The notes below the pieces were generated by a model. That model was not told the DNA's origin, ran no database searches, and saw only the letters and a program-made list of their open reading frames with translations. DNA of 64,000 bases from Eubacteriales bacterium (GTDB taxonomy: Bacteria; Bacillota; Clostridia; Lachnospirales; Lachnospiraceae). Location of the stretch: contig JAUNGM010000002.1 of the NCBI GenBank assembly GCA_030524545.1, forward strand, positions 62,001 through 126,000. The letters are read 5' to 3'. How positions within the stretch are numbered: the first letter of the stretch is position 1; each line of letters begins with the position of its first letter. Below, one piece after another: positions 7,018-15,654 of this stretch. The position numbers and the translations under genes are program-made.

Positions 7018-9594
7018 ATGATGAAATTAAGAAAACGTGGATTTACCGGCTCTGTTTCAGATGCGGTGACAGAGCGCGAAACAGCAAACAGAAAAGTGGC
7101 GCGATGTACCGCAGCAGAAGGTTTTGTCCTTCTGAAAAATGAGGGAGGGTTACTTCCCCTGGCAAAGGGAAGCAAGGTCGGCCTTTACGGTGCAGGTGCG
7201 GTCAGAACCGTGAAGGGCGGAACCGGATCCGGTGATGTGAATGAGCGTGACTGTGTGAACATTTATCAGGGTATGGAAAATGCCGGGTACAAAGTGACCA
7301 GCAAAGAATGGCTGGAAAGCTATGATGCATTGTTTGTTCAGGCAAGACAGGACTGGAAGGATGAAATATACAGAAAGATGCCGGAATATGACAACAACTT
7401 TTTCCGTGCCTATTCCGCTACCCAGTTCCGGATGCCCTGCGGCGATGGCATAAATGAGGAAACCGCAAAAGCAGACGGTGCCGATACCGCCATCTTTGTA
7501 TTAAGCCGTATTGCAGGTGAAAATGCGGACCGTCACGATACGGAGGGCGACTACTTCATTACAGAGGAAGAAAAAGCGCTGCTCGGACAGATCTGTGCTT
7601 CCTATGCGAATGTGGTGCTGGTGATCAATACAGGCGGCCTGGTGGATCTGGGCTTTGCGGAGGAATTTTCCAATATCCGTGCGATCCTGCAGTTTATGCA
7701 GGCCGGACAGGAGGGCGGAAATGCATTTGCAGACGTGATGAGCGGAGATGTGACTCCTTCCGGTAAAATGACAGACACCTGGGCATTGACCTACGGTGAC
7801 TATCCGAACGCTTCTTTCTTCAGCCACAAGAGCGGCGATATTTATACGGAGGAATATAAAGAGGGAATTTATGTAGGTTATCGTTATTTTGATACGTTTG
7901 ACGTACCGGTACGCTACTGCTTTGGCTATGGACTTTCCTATACGGAATTTGAGATGAACGCCGGTAAGATCTCCGTAAGCGGAACGGGAAGTGACAAGCC
8001 GATGGTTTCCGTGGAAGTATGTGTGAAAAACACAGGGGATACCTTTGCCGGTAAAGAAGTAGCACAGATCTACGTTTCCTGTCCTCAGGGGAAACTTCCG
8101 AAGGAATACCGCCGTCTGGCAGGCTTTGGAAAAACAGATCTTTTAAAACCGGGCGAAACACAGGAAATGAACATTTCCTTTTCCCTGTATCAATTGGCAT
8201 CCTACAATGAAGAACTTGCTGCGTGGGTACTGGAAAAAGGAACCTACGGCATCTGGGTTGGAAATTCTCTTGATTCGGCAAAACCTGCAGGAAGCCTGAA
8301 GCTGGATGAGGATGCCGTGATGGTACAATGCGGCCATATTTGCGAAAAGAAACAGGAGCTTGAAGAAATGCGCCCGGATACAGAGAAACTGCAGGCAAAA
8401 ACTGCAGCTTGGATGGCAGAAACAGCAGAGCTTCCGTCTGTAGAACTGAAAGCTTCCGATATCGTAACAGAAACCATCCATTATTCCGATATCCCGGATG
8501 AGCTTCCGGGAAAAGCCGGAGAGATTACAGAGAGCCTTTCTCTTGACCAGTTGGTAGCACTGGCGACCGGTGATGTAAACTCCGGGCAGAGCGAGCTTGG
8601 AAGCGCAGGACAGACTGTTCCCGGCGCAGCCGCAGAGACAGTTTCCATAGCGGCAGAAGAGCCGTGGAATGTAGCCAGCATCGTTCTGGCGGACGGACCT
8701 GCAGGCCTTCGTCTGAAACAGTCCTATCAGGTGGTGGACGGCAAGATTGAAGCAGGTGATTTCCTGGAAGCTCTGGAAGGCGGATTCTTTGCAAAAGAGA
8801 GGGAGAAGAAGGGAACACCGTATCATCAGTACTGTACGGCAATTCCGGTGGGAACTTTGCTTGCCCAGACCTGGAATACGGAGCTGATGAAAGAAGTGGG
8901 TGAGATGATCGGCCATGAGATGGAAATGTTTGAGGTGACCTTATGGCTTGCACCTGGCATGAACATCCATAGAAATCCCCTTTGCGGCAGAAACTTTGAA
9001 TATTATTCTGAGGATCCGCTGCTGGCAGGAATGATGGCTTCCGCTATTACCCTTGGCGTACAGAAGGTGCCCGGATGCGGAACTACGATCAAGCACTTTG
9101 CCTGCAACAATCAGGAAGACAACCGTATGGGAAATGACAGCGTGATTTCCGAGAGGACTCTTCGTGAGATTTATCTGAAGGGATTTGAGATCGCAGTGAA
9201 AAATTCCCAGCCGATGTCGATCATGACTTCCTACAATATGATCAATGGTGTCCATACGGCCAACAGCTATGACCTCTGTACAAAAGCAGCCAGAGATGAG
9301 TGGGGCTTTGCAGGAGCGATCATGACCGACTGGACGACCACGACGGATTCCACAGCAGGTGTCTGCACAGCATCCGGCTGTATGCGTGCCGGAAATGATA
9401 TGGTAATGCCGGGTGATCCTTCTGACCATGAAAACATCCGCAGGGAACTGGAAGAGGGAACTCTGGATATCCGTGAACTGAAACGCTGTGTCTGCAATAC
9501 AGTCAATATTGCGGTTCAGTCCAATCAGTACGAGGATGCCGTAAGCTATCTGGAACAGTTTGAGGGCCTGGACAGTTATATGACAGCAAAATAA
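7018..9594 (+). CDS. Glycoside hydrolase family 3 beta-glucosidase, permuted domain order
   Basis: Cleaves beta-glucosides or related beta-linked oligosaccharides with retention. At 858 residues its domains are in reverse order for GH3. The alpha/beta sandwich (EGFVLLKNEGGLLPL at about 33, GYGLSYTEFE at about 305) and a fibronectin-like domain come first. The catalytic TIM barrel follows (ADGPAGLRL at about 560; GRNFEYYSEDP at about 660; IKHFACNNQE at about 692; catalytic Asp in IMTDWTTTTD at about 770). This permuted form is known from Ruminococcus albus and Butyrivibrio enzymes. There is no signal peptide, so it acts on imported sugars. ACGGAGG precedes the ATG pair at 7018/7021. It diverges from an AraC regulator and ends at a strong terminator. 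Confidence 0.93.
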   Translation: MMKLRKRGFTGSVSDAVTERETANRKVARCTAAEGFVLLKNEGGLLPLAKGSKVGLYGAGAVRTVKGGTGSGDVNERDCVNIYQGMENAGYKVTSKEWLESYDALFVQARQDWKDEIYRKMPEYDNNFFRAYSATQFRMPCGDGINEETAKADGADTAIFVLSRIAGENADRHDTEGDYFITEEEKALLGQICASYANVVLVINTGGLVDLGFAEEFSNIRAILQFMQAGQEGGNAFADVMSGDVTPSGKMTDTWALTYGDYPNASFFSHKSGDIYTEEYKEGIYVGYRYFDTFDVPVRYCFGYGLSYTEFEMNAGKISVSGTGSDKPMVSVEVCVKNTGDTFAGKEVAQIYVSCPQGKLPKEYRRLAGFGKTDLLKPGETQEMNISFSLYQLASYNEELAAWVLEKGTYGIWVGNSLDSAKPAGSLKLDEDAVMVQCGHICEKKQELEEMRPDTEKLQAKTAAWMAETAELPSVELKASDIVTETIHYSDIPDELPGKAGEITESLSLDQLVALATGDVNSGQSELGSAGQTVPGAAAETVSIAAEEPWNVASIVLADGPAGLRLKQSYQVVDGKIEAGDFLEALEGGFFAKEREKKGTPYHQYCTAIPVGTLLAQTWNTELMKEVGEMIGHEMEMFEVTLWLAPGMNIHRNPLCGRNFEYYSEDPLLAGMMASAITLGVQKVPGCGTTIKHFACNNQEDNRMGNDSVISERTLREIYLKGFEIAVKNSQPMSIMTSYNMINGVHTANSYDLCTKAARDEWGFAGAIMTDWTTTTDSTAGVCTASGCMRAGNDMVMPGDPSDHENIRRELEEGTLDIRELKRCVCNTVNIAVQSNQYEDAVSYLEQFEGLDSYMTAK

Positions 9595-9607
9595 AGGAAT
9601 GAAAACT

Positions 9608-9668
9608 CCCCTGCATCTGCATCAGGAAAATACCAAACGGTATCCCGGGCAGGTGCAGGGGATTTTTT
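9608..9668 (+). terminator. Intrinsic terminator after the GH3 gene
   Basis: CCCCTGCATCTGC (9608-9620) pairs with GCAGGTGCAGGGG (9649-9661) with one G-U pair, then TTTTTT. A small inner hairpin (ATACC/GGTAT) sits in the loop. Confidence 0.9.
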
Positions 9669-10124
9669 CTATCTTTCCGCTGCGATTTTAAATACAACCT
9701 TATCAATAGGAGCAGGCTGATCCTTCATGATCGCGACCTTGTGGGCATCGTTGGGGAAACAGACCATGAATTGTCCAGGTTTCAGGTCATAATATCCGTC
9801 TGCTTCGCCCGTCAGGAATTCGATATCTTTTTCTTCACTGTAAGGAACCTCTGTTTTTAGTGCGGGGATATCGCAGGTTGCGATGCGTTCCACGCCCTTA
9901 ACGATATAGTGAAGGTCAATATATTTGCGGTGTGCTTCATAGATACAGTCGCTTTCCGGCTTGGAAACAAGGGATACCGGATTGCAGAAAAGCTTGTCTT
10001 TGATCAGGACGGTGCCGGGCTTTGGAAGTTCATTTGCAGCGAGGCTGGATAAAAAGCATAAGGCTTCATATAACATGGGAAAATCACGGTAATTGTCTTT
10101 GTTGGCGATAGAATCAAATATCAT
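9669..10124 (-). CDS. YhcH/YjgK/YiaL family protein (cupin-like, sugar metabolism)
   Basis: 151 residues of the DUF386 family, relatives of EbgC and of YhcH from sialic-acid operons, which are metal-binding jelly-roll proteins thought to act on sugars or their anomers. Family features are AHRKYIDLHYIVKGVERI, the EKDIEFLTGEADGYYDL stretch and the metal-site histidine in CFPNDAHKV. AAAGGAGG lies 6 nt before ATG 10124, so the longer frame to 10283 is not used. It converges on the GH3 gene and its stop abuts that terminator. The exact substrate is not evident. Confidence 0.85.
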   Translation of the reverse strand: MIFDSIANKDNYRDFPMLYEALCFLSSLAANELPKPGTVLIKDKLFCNPVSLVSKPESDCIYEAHRKYIDLHYIVKGVERIATCDIPALKTEVPYSEEKDIEFLTGEADGYYDLKPGQFMVCFPNDAHKVAIMKDQPAPIDKVVFKIAAER

Positions 10125-10325
10125 AAGCATCCTCCTTTGTCTGTTGATAAATTGGTATATGCTTATTATAAAGCAGGGAAAGAGAAAAAACCAGAGGTTT
10201 CCGGCTTGTTGATTATGGAGCTTGCTATCTGATGTCTGATATAGTATAATCCGCTGTGGAGAAATTCCATGCCGCCAAACCATGTGTTTGGGGCATTCTA
10301 CTATAGGGTGAGGAGTTTATGTGAG

Positions 10326-11666
10326 ATGCAGCGGGAAAAACAGGATTTGACGGAAGGATCTCTTGGAAAGAAGATTTTATTTTTCAGTATTCCATTGATG
10401 CTTTCCAATCTTTTGCAGGTTTTATTTAACATGGCGGATATTGCGGTTGTGGGGCAGTTTGCCGGATCCCAGGCCCTTGGGGCGGTTGGCTCTACGACTA
10501 CACTGGTGACCATGTTTACAGATTTTCTGATAGGGCTGTCCGGCGGGATCAATGTGCTGACAGCTCTCCATTTTGGGGCTAAAAATAAGAAAAGTGTCAT
10601 AGAAACAGTCCATACGGCATTGCTGCTCAGTATTGTCTGCGGCATGCTGCTGATGCTGGCGGGGATTGTTTTCCCACGGCAGATTCTTCAGCTCTTACAT
10701 ACAAGGCCGGAGCTGCTGGATGGGGCTGTTTTGTATATACGAATCTACTTTTTGGGAATTCCGGCCCTTGCGGTATATAATTTTGGTAATTCCGTGTTCA
10801 GTGCAGTGGGAGAGACAAAACGTCCTCTGTATTACCTGGCATTTGCAGGCATGATCAATATAGTGCTGAATCTGTTTTTTGTAATTTTTTGCAAAATGGA
10901 TGTGGCAGGTGTGGCAGCCGCCAGCGTGATTTCCCAGTATATTTCCGCGTTCCTGATCGTAGCGGCATTGTTTCGGAGCAGTGAGGATTATGCGCTGCGC
11001 TTACGGTATCTCCGTGTAAGCAGGGATAAGGCAAAAAATATCCTGAAGATCGGGATTCCCGCAGGCATGCAGAATGCGATTTTCCAGGTGGCAAATCTGT
11101 TTATTCAGGTAGGGGTCAATTCCTTCAGCGCCACGATGGTTGCCGGAAATTCTGCGGCCGCCAATGCCGATGCGCTTGTATACAGTGTGATGATGGCGTT
11201 CTATACGGCATGCGGAAGTTTTATGGGGCAGAACTATGGTGCCAGAAAAAAAGACCGTATCCGAAAGAGCTATCTTATCAGTCTCGGTTATGCTTTTGGG
11301 GTGGGTACGGCAATGGGGCTGTCCCTGGCGGCCTTTGGAACCGTTTTCCTGGGCCTGTTTACCAATGATCCGGCTGTCATTAAGGCAGGAATGTACAGAT
11401 TGACGATCATGGGATTTTCCTATGGTTTTTCCGCATTTATGGATTGTACGATCGCAGCGGCGAGAGCACTTGGAAAGAGCCTGGTACCTACGGTCGTTGT
11501 CATTATGGGGTCCTGTGTATTCCGGATTATCTGGGTCTACACGGTTTTTGCATATTTCCGAACGATCCCCTCTCTGTATCTGCTGTATATTTTCTCATGG
11601 GGGATTACGGCATTGGCGGAGATCGTGTATTTTATACGGGTATATAAAAAGGAAATCGTATTTTGA
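10326..11666 (+). CDS. MATE-family multidrug/Na+ antiporter
   Basis: Inner-membrane exporter of 446 residues with twelve predicted hydrophobic helices in two repeats. The start reads MQREKQDLTEGSLGKKILFFSIPLML, with NMADIAVVGQFAGSQALGAVG in helix 1-2, typical of DinF/NorM-like clostridial MATE proteins. An upstream in-frame ATG (10269) is unlikely because GAGGAG stands 10 nt before ATG 10326. Its substrate is unknown. It is transcribed towards glycerate kinase, with only 12 bp between the two stop codons and no obvious terminator. Confidence 0.9.
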   Translation: MQREKQDLTEGSLGKKILFFSIPLMLSNLLQVLFNMADIAVVGQFAGSQALGAVGSTTTLVTMFTDFLIGLSGGINVLTALHFGAKNKKSVIETVHTALLLSIVCGMLLMLAGIVFPRQILQLLHTRPELLDGAVLYIRIYFLGIPALAVYNFGNSVFSAVGETKRPLYYLAFAGMINIVLNLFFVIFCKMDVAGVAAASVISQYISAFLIVAALFRSSEDYALRLRYLRVSRDKAKNILKIGIPAGMQNAIFQVANLFIQVGVNSFSATMVAGNSAAANADALVYSVMMAFYTACGSFMGQNYGARKKDRIRKSYLISLGYAFGVGTAMGLSLAAFGTVFLGLFTNDPAVIKAGMYRLTIMGFSYGFSAFMDCTIAAARALGKSLVPTVVVIMGSCVFRIIWVYTVFAYFRTIPSLYLLYIFSWGITALAEIVYFIRVYKKEIVF

Positions 11667-11678
11667 AAGCTGTTCTTT

Positions 11679-12860
11679 TCATCGGACAGACCAAAGGCGG
11701 AATACCTGTTCTGCAGTATCAGCCATATTTCTTTTGGCATTTTCCGGATTCATGGCTTCTTCTAATGTAACAATGCTGCGCAGGATTGGGAAAAAGGCAT
11801 CAATCCCGTTACTGTTGCAGGCAGCGGCATCTTTTGTGACACTTCCGGCAAAAGCAATGACCGGTTTGTTATATTTCTTGGCAAGTTTTGCCACTCCCAC
11901 AGGCGCTTTTCCCATGGCTGTCTGTCCGTCCAGCCGTCCTTCTCCGGTGATCACCAGGTCTGCGTCTGCAAGATAGCTTTCAAGCTGGGTTTCGTTCAGG
12001 ACAATGCGAATCCCTGATTCCAATACGGCGTTTGTGAATGTCAGGAAGGCAAAACCGAGTCCTCCGGCTGCACCGGTTCCCTCCTGTAAAGGATTCGCTT
12101 TGGGGAATTTTGTCTTCGCAAGCTGTGCATAATCGTTGAGCCATTGATCCATCTGGGCGACCATGGATGGGGTGGCTCCTTTTTGCGGGCCAAAGACAGC
12201 GCTGCATCCCTGTTCACCGCATAATTGATTGGTCACATCACAGGCAACCCGGAATTCACATTCTTCCAATTCCGGAATGACATCATCCGTACAAATAGAT
12301 TCCAAAACCTCCAGTCCCTGTGCACCAAAGGGAACCTGCTTACCGTCTTTATCCAGGAAACCGAAGCCCAAAGCCTGAAGCATTCCGATCCCTCCGTCAT
12401 TTGTGGCGCTGCCGCCGATTCCGACAATAAAGCGGCGGCATCCTTTTCGGATAGCATCTTTTATTACTTCTCCGACTCCATAGGTGGTAGTGTAAAGAGG
12501 ATTTCTTTTTTGGTCAGGGACCAATGTGATACCGGCTGCACCGGACATCTCAAGAATTGCAGTTTTGGTTGGTTCGGTACAGGAAGGGCAGCTCTCCTGA
12601 AAGTCTCCTTTCGTTTGCCTGATGATGCCGTATTTGCAAATGATGGGCTCGCCAAGCGGTCCGGTAACGGAAACCTCCTGCATAGTGCCATTCATTCCGC
12701 ATACCAGCGCGTCAACAGTTCCCTCTCCTCCGTCTGCCAGCGGACGTACGATAACATCCGCATTCTGATCTGCCTGATGGATTCCCTCTGCGATTGCATA
12801 GCCCGCTTCCATAGAGGTCAGGCTTCCTTTTAAGGAATCGATTGCGATAACTACTTTCAT
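11679..12860 (-). CDS. glxK: Glycerate 2-kinase (GarK/GlxK family)
   Basis: Phosphorylates D-glycerate to 2-phosphoglycerate, feeding lower glycolysis. The 393 residues match the type-II family along their length: MKVVIAIDSLKGSL start, RPLADGGEGT (about 40-49), the GIGGSATNDGGIGMLQALG loop (about 147-165), ITGEGRLDGQT (about 295-305) and VIAFAGSV. AAAGGAG precedes the ATG. It diverges from a CdaR-type regulator, the usual partner of glycerate kinase in glucarate/galactarate and glycerate use. It is the natural last step for the tartronate-semialdehyde-reductase-like product encoded at 20.4 kb. Confidence 0.92.
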   Translation of the reverse strand: MKVVIAIDSLKGSLTSMEAGYAIAEGIHQADQNADVIVRPLADGGEGTVDALVCGMNGTMQEVSVTGPLGEPIICKYGIIRQTKGDFQESCPSCTEPTKTAILEMSGAAGITLVPDQKRNPLYTTTYGVGEVIKDAIRKGCRRFIVGIGGSATNDGGIGMLQALGFGFLDKDGKQVPFGAQGLEVLESICTDDVIPELEECEFRVACDVTNQLCGEQGCSAVFGPQKGATPSMVAQMDQWLNDYAQLAKTKFPKANPLQEGTGAAGGLGFAFLTFTNAVLESGIRIVLNETQLESYLADADLVITGEGRLDGQTAMGKAPVGVAKLAKKYNKPVIAFAGSVTKDAAACNSNGIDAFFPILRSIVTLEEAMNPENAKRNMADTAEQVFRLWSVR

Positions 12861-13111
12861 ACTGGTTCTCCTTTAATATTTTTTCGATAGATTCATACAA
12901 CATGGAGCTGCCGCGTTTCGGTTTTACTGTCCGGCGGCCAACGCGGAGTATCTGTCTGATATGTTACACTATAACAGACTACAGACGAAAATGAAATGTT
13001 ACTAATAACATAATTAAAAGAAAAATAAATAAAATTATTGTCATATATAACACTGATAGATATAATAGGAATAGATATAGGTATACACATTTATAATTCG
13101 TAGGTATCATA

Positions 13112-13132
13112 TTCCTCTGTAATACAGAGGAA
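13112..13132. promoter_or_regulatory. 21-bp palindrome upstream of cdaR
   Basis: Arms TTCCTCTGTA and TACAGAGGAA flank a single A, a perfect dyad ending 8 bp before the ribosome site of the CdaR-like gene. It may be an operator for the regulator itself or an mRNA hairpin limiting its translation. Confidence 0.6.
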
Positions 13133-13154
13133 AGTGTATGAGGAGGAAAAAGAA

Positions 13155-14237
13155 GTGATAACGAATGTTGACCGGGCGCTGGCCCAGCAGATCGTCAATG
13201 CGGTGAAGGATGTGTGCGGGCAGGACATTAATTTTATTGACCGTTCAGGCATGATTTTTGCAAGTACGGCGAAGGAGCGGATCGGCACCTTTCATGAAAT
13301 TGGTTACGAAGCGTTTCATACCGGGAAAACGATCGAGGTAGACAGTGATAACAGCTTTACAGGAACCCAGAGAGGAATTAATCTTCCGATTTACCATAAC
13401 CAGAGGATACTGGCTGTGATCGGTATTTCCGGAGAGGCAGAAAAGGTAAGAAAGTACGCCCATCTGGCAGAACGCATGACGCGTCTTCTGATCAGAGAGC
13501 AGGAGTTTAATGCTTTCAGCCGGAATCAGGATGATAAAAAGCATTTTATGATCCATTCTTTGATCGGAAGGCAGGAAGCGGATAAGGATTATCTGAAAGA
13601 CAGTCTGGAAGCATTCGGCATTGATCTGAAAAAAAAGAAACGTCTGCTCCTGATCCGGCTGGAGGAAAGCAGGCCGGACAGGGAAAGTGATTCTATGATG
13701 GAAATGAAGATCCATCAGATGTTTGGTACAGCTCAACTAAAACTGTATACATATGATTATCCCAATGAATACCTGGCCGTGATGGATGAAGAATGCTTTG
13801 AGAATTACAAAGCTTTTTTTCAGAAATTTGCGGCGGATCATCAGGAATTTCTTAAGATGGCTGTTGGAAAAGCCTGTTCCGTATATGAATTAACAAATTC
13901 CTATCATTCTGCCCTGACTGCATGGAAAAGTATTGCGTCAGCAAGCCGCAGCTTTGTGGTTTTTGATGAGCTTACTATGGAAATTGTACTTTCCGCTATG
14001 GACGTAAAGAGCAGGGAAGAATTCAGACGGAAAACAATTTCCATGCTTTCTGATGAGGAGACAGATTTGATAAGGGTCTATTTTGAAGAAGACATGTCCC
14101 TGTCGGAAACCTGTAAACGCATGTTTGTTCATAAAAATACCCTGCAGTATAAGCTGAATCATATATATCAGAAATGCGGATTTAATCCCAGACGTTTTCA
14201 GGATGCGGTAATTCTTTATCTTGCAGTAAAGATGTAA
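13155..14237 (+). CDS. CdaR-family sugar-diacid regulator
   Basis: Transcription factor of about 360 residues. The N-terminal putative sugar-diacid recognition domain (about 5-135) reads ALAQQIVNAVKDVCGQDINF then GMIFAS and IGISGEAEKVRKYA. A middle GGDEF-like region follows. The C-terminal PucR-type HTH (LSETCKRMFVHKNTLQYKL) ends in the NPRRFQDAVIL motif. GTG 13134 is in frame, but GAGGAGG at 13140-13146 points to GTG 13155 and matches where the family begins. It diverges from glycerate kinase, a pairing known from E. coli cdaR/gar genes, so it is probably an activator of that gene responding to glycerate or a diacid. Confidence 0.88.
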   Translation: MITNVDRALAQQIVNAVKDVCGQDINFIDRSGMIFASTAKERIGTFHEIGYEAFHTGKTIEVDSDNSFTGTQRGINLPIYHNQRILAVIGISGEAEKVRKYAHLAERMTRLLIREQEFNAFSRNQDDKKHFMIHSLIGRQEADKDYLKDSLEAFGIDLKKKKRLLLIRLEESRPDRESDSMMEMKIHQMFGTAQLKLYTYDYPNEYLAVMDEECFENYKAFFQKFAADHQEFLKMAVGKACSVYELTNSYHSALTAWKSIASASRSFVVFDELTMEIVLSAMDVKSREEFRRKTISMLSDEETDLIRVYFEEDMSLSETCKRMFVHKNTLQYKLNHIYQKCGFNPRRFQDAVILYLAVKM

Positions 14238-14332
14238 AAAGGTACATTGTTTTAAAATTCAGCAATATGCTAAAAGAGGCAGATGAAAAATTATCCTTAT
14301 TTCACAAATAAGAAAAATAGTGTTGACAAATT

Positions 14333-14367
14333 ACTGAAAATATGAGATAACTGGTATATCAGATATC
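14333..14367 (+). promoter_or_regulatory. Promoter and operator of the GntR/TctBAC region
   Basis: TTGACA (14333-14338) and TATATC (14355-14360) are 16 bp apart. The -10 lies inside CTGGTATATCAGATATC (14351-14367). The same core recurs at 15116-15131 ahead of tctB. TGGTATATCA resembles operators of the FadR/FCD branch of GntR, so autorepression is likely. Confidence 0.7.
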
Positions 14368-14404
14368 AAAATACAAAAAATTTAAAAAGAAAGAAGGTGA
14401 TTAC

Positions 14405-15064
14405 TTGAAGAAACCGGAGATTATTGAGGTAGCTCCATTGCGGGAACAGATTGCAGATATTGTGAGACAGATGATTATCAATGGTGATTTGGAAAGTGAG
14501 CAGAAAATCAGTGAACGGCAGATTGGAACGATGCTGAATGTCAGCACAACGCCGGTAAAGGAAGCGTTCCGCACGCTGCAGGCAGAAGGGTTGATTTATA
14601 GTATCCCAAGGAAGGGATCCTTTGTATCCGCTCATTCGAAGGATAATTTGATGCAGTATTCTCTGGTGAGGAGTGCTTTGGACGGGGTTGCCGCAAATCT
14701 GGCTGCTCAGTTTGCAGATGAGGGAGACATTGCATATATGCAGAATGAGCTAAGCATAGCCAGGCAACTAATCCAGGAACATGGGGACAGTGCAGAGATT
14801 AGTAAGCACAATTATAACTATCATGTTCGGCTCAGAGAAGCCACAAAGAATAACTTTCTGGTTAATCTGACAACGATGGTTGCATCTATGGACAATTCCA
14901 TTCGGCAAGTGGTAAATAAGACGGATTTTGATGAATTGATGATGCGTCAGGAAGAACATGAGAACATTCTTCAGATGATTATTGAAAAGAAATCTGAGGA
15001 AGCGGAACAGCTCATGATTGTACACATACGGAAAGCAACAAAAAAAGCTTTGCGTAAGGAGTAA
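14405..15064 (+). CDS. GntR-family regulator with FCD effector domain
   Basis: 219 residues. An N-terminal winged helix (APLREQIADIVRQMIINGDLE, SERQIGTMLNVSTTPVKEAF, KGSFVS) is followed by an all-helical FCD domain (about 85-215) with the usual Asp/His metal and acid pocket residues spread through DFDELMMRQEEHENIL and IVHIRKA. FCD regulators generally bind organic acids. It starts at TTG 14405 behind AAGGTGA. It precedes the tripartite transporter genes, and matching operator copies lie before both, so it is the likely repressor of the acid-uptake operon. Confidence 0.9.
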   Translation: MKKPEIIEVAPLREQIADIVRQMIINGDLESEQKISERQIGTMLNVSTTPVKEAFRTLQAEGLIYSIPRKGSFVSAHSKDNLMQYSLVRSALDGVAANLAAQFADEGDIAYMQNELSIARQLIQEHGDSAEISKHNYNYHVRLREATKNNFLVNLTTMVASMDNSIRQVVNKTDFDELMMRQEEHENILQMIIEKKSEEAEQLMIVHIRKATKKALRKE

Positions 15065-15079
15065 AAGAAAAAGTAAGAG

Positions 15080-15105
15080 ATCTTCGTGAAAGCGGAGATT
15101 TTCTT
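15080..15105 (+). terminator. Weak hairpin with U-tract between gntR and tctB
   Basis: ATCTTCG (15080-15086) pairs with CGGAGAT (15093-15099) with one G-U pair, followed by TTTTCTTT. It could attenuate read-through from gntR so that tctB depends on its own control site. Confidence 0.45.
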
Positions 15106-15111
15106 TAAGGG

Positions 15112-15131
15112 ATATCTGGTATATCAGATAT
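15112..15131. promoter_or_regulatory. Second GntR-type operator, upstream of tctB
   Basis: ATATCTG and CAGATAT flank GTATAT, a 7-bp dyad. It shares a 16-base stretch (CTGGTATATCAGATAT) with the gntR promoter. Several further ATATC half-sites follow to about 15155. Confidence 0.65.
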
Positions 15132-15174
15132 GAGATATCGGATATTAAATATCAAATGAGAAGGGAGAGCAAAG

Positions 15175-15642
15175 ATGAAAAAATATAAGGAAGTGATCAG
15201 TGGAACTATCATTTTCATTTTTGCCGCAGTTTATTTTGGAATTGGATTAACGATACCGGAATTTAACGATGGTTTCATTAGTTCGGATTTTATGCCGAAA
15301 CTGTACGGTATTATTTTAATGGCATTAAGTGCGGTGCAGATTTTTATGGGGGCAAAAGGATTAAAGAATGAAGGAGAAGACCAAAAGGAGGGCGGAAGCT
15401 TTTTGGTACCCGAGGTAGTGATTACCTTTGTATTTCTCGTCCTGTATGTAGCTTTGCTGAATGTACTGGGATTTTTATTTTCAACAATCCTGTTTCTTCT
15501 GGGAATGGTTACACTGTTCACTCCGAAGGAAAAAAGAAACATTATAAAAATTGTTCTGATCAGTGTTGTGTTCAGCGTAGTGGTGTACCTGATCTTCGTA
15601 AAGGGATTTGGCCTGACGCTGCCGGAAGGATTCTTTGGATAG
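15175..15642 (+). CDS. tctB: Tripartite tricarboxylate transporter, small membrane subunit
   Basis: 155 residues with four predicted membrane helices (about 8-28, 43-58, 80-108, 118-150), the size and layout of TctB. It pairs with the large TctA subunit encoded 12 bp downstream and works with a TctC-type binding protein to import carboxylates using an ion gradient. AAGGGAGAG precedes the ATG. It is the first gene of the tctB-A-C, aminotransferase, aldolase set and sits directly behind the proposed GntR operator. Confidence 0.88.
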   Translation: MKKYKEVISGTIIFIFAAVYFGIGLTIPEFNDGFISSDFMPKLYGIILMALSAVQIFMGAKGLKNEGEDQKEGGSFLVPEVVITFVFLVLYVALLNVLGFLFSTILFLLGMVTLFTPKEKRNIIKIVLISVVFSVVVYLIFVKGFGLTLPEGFFG

Positions 15643-15654
15643 GAGGAAAAACAG

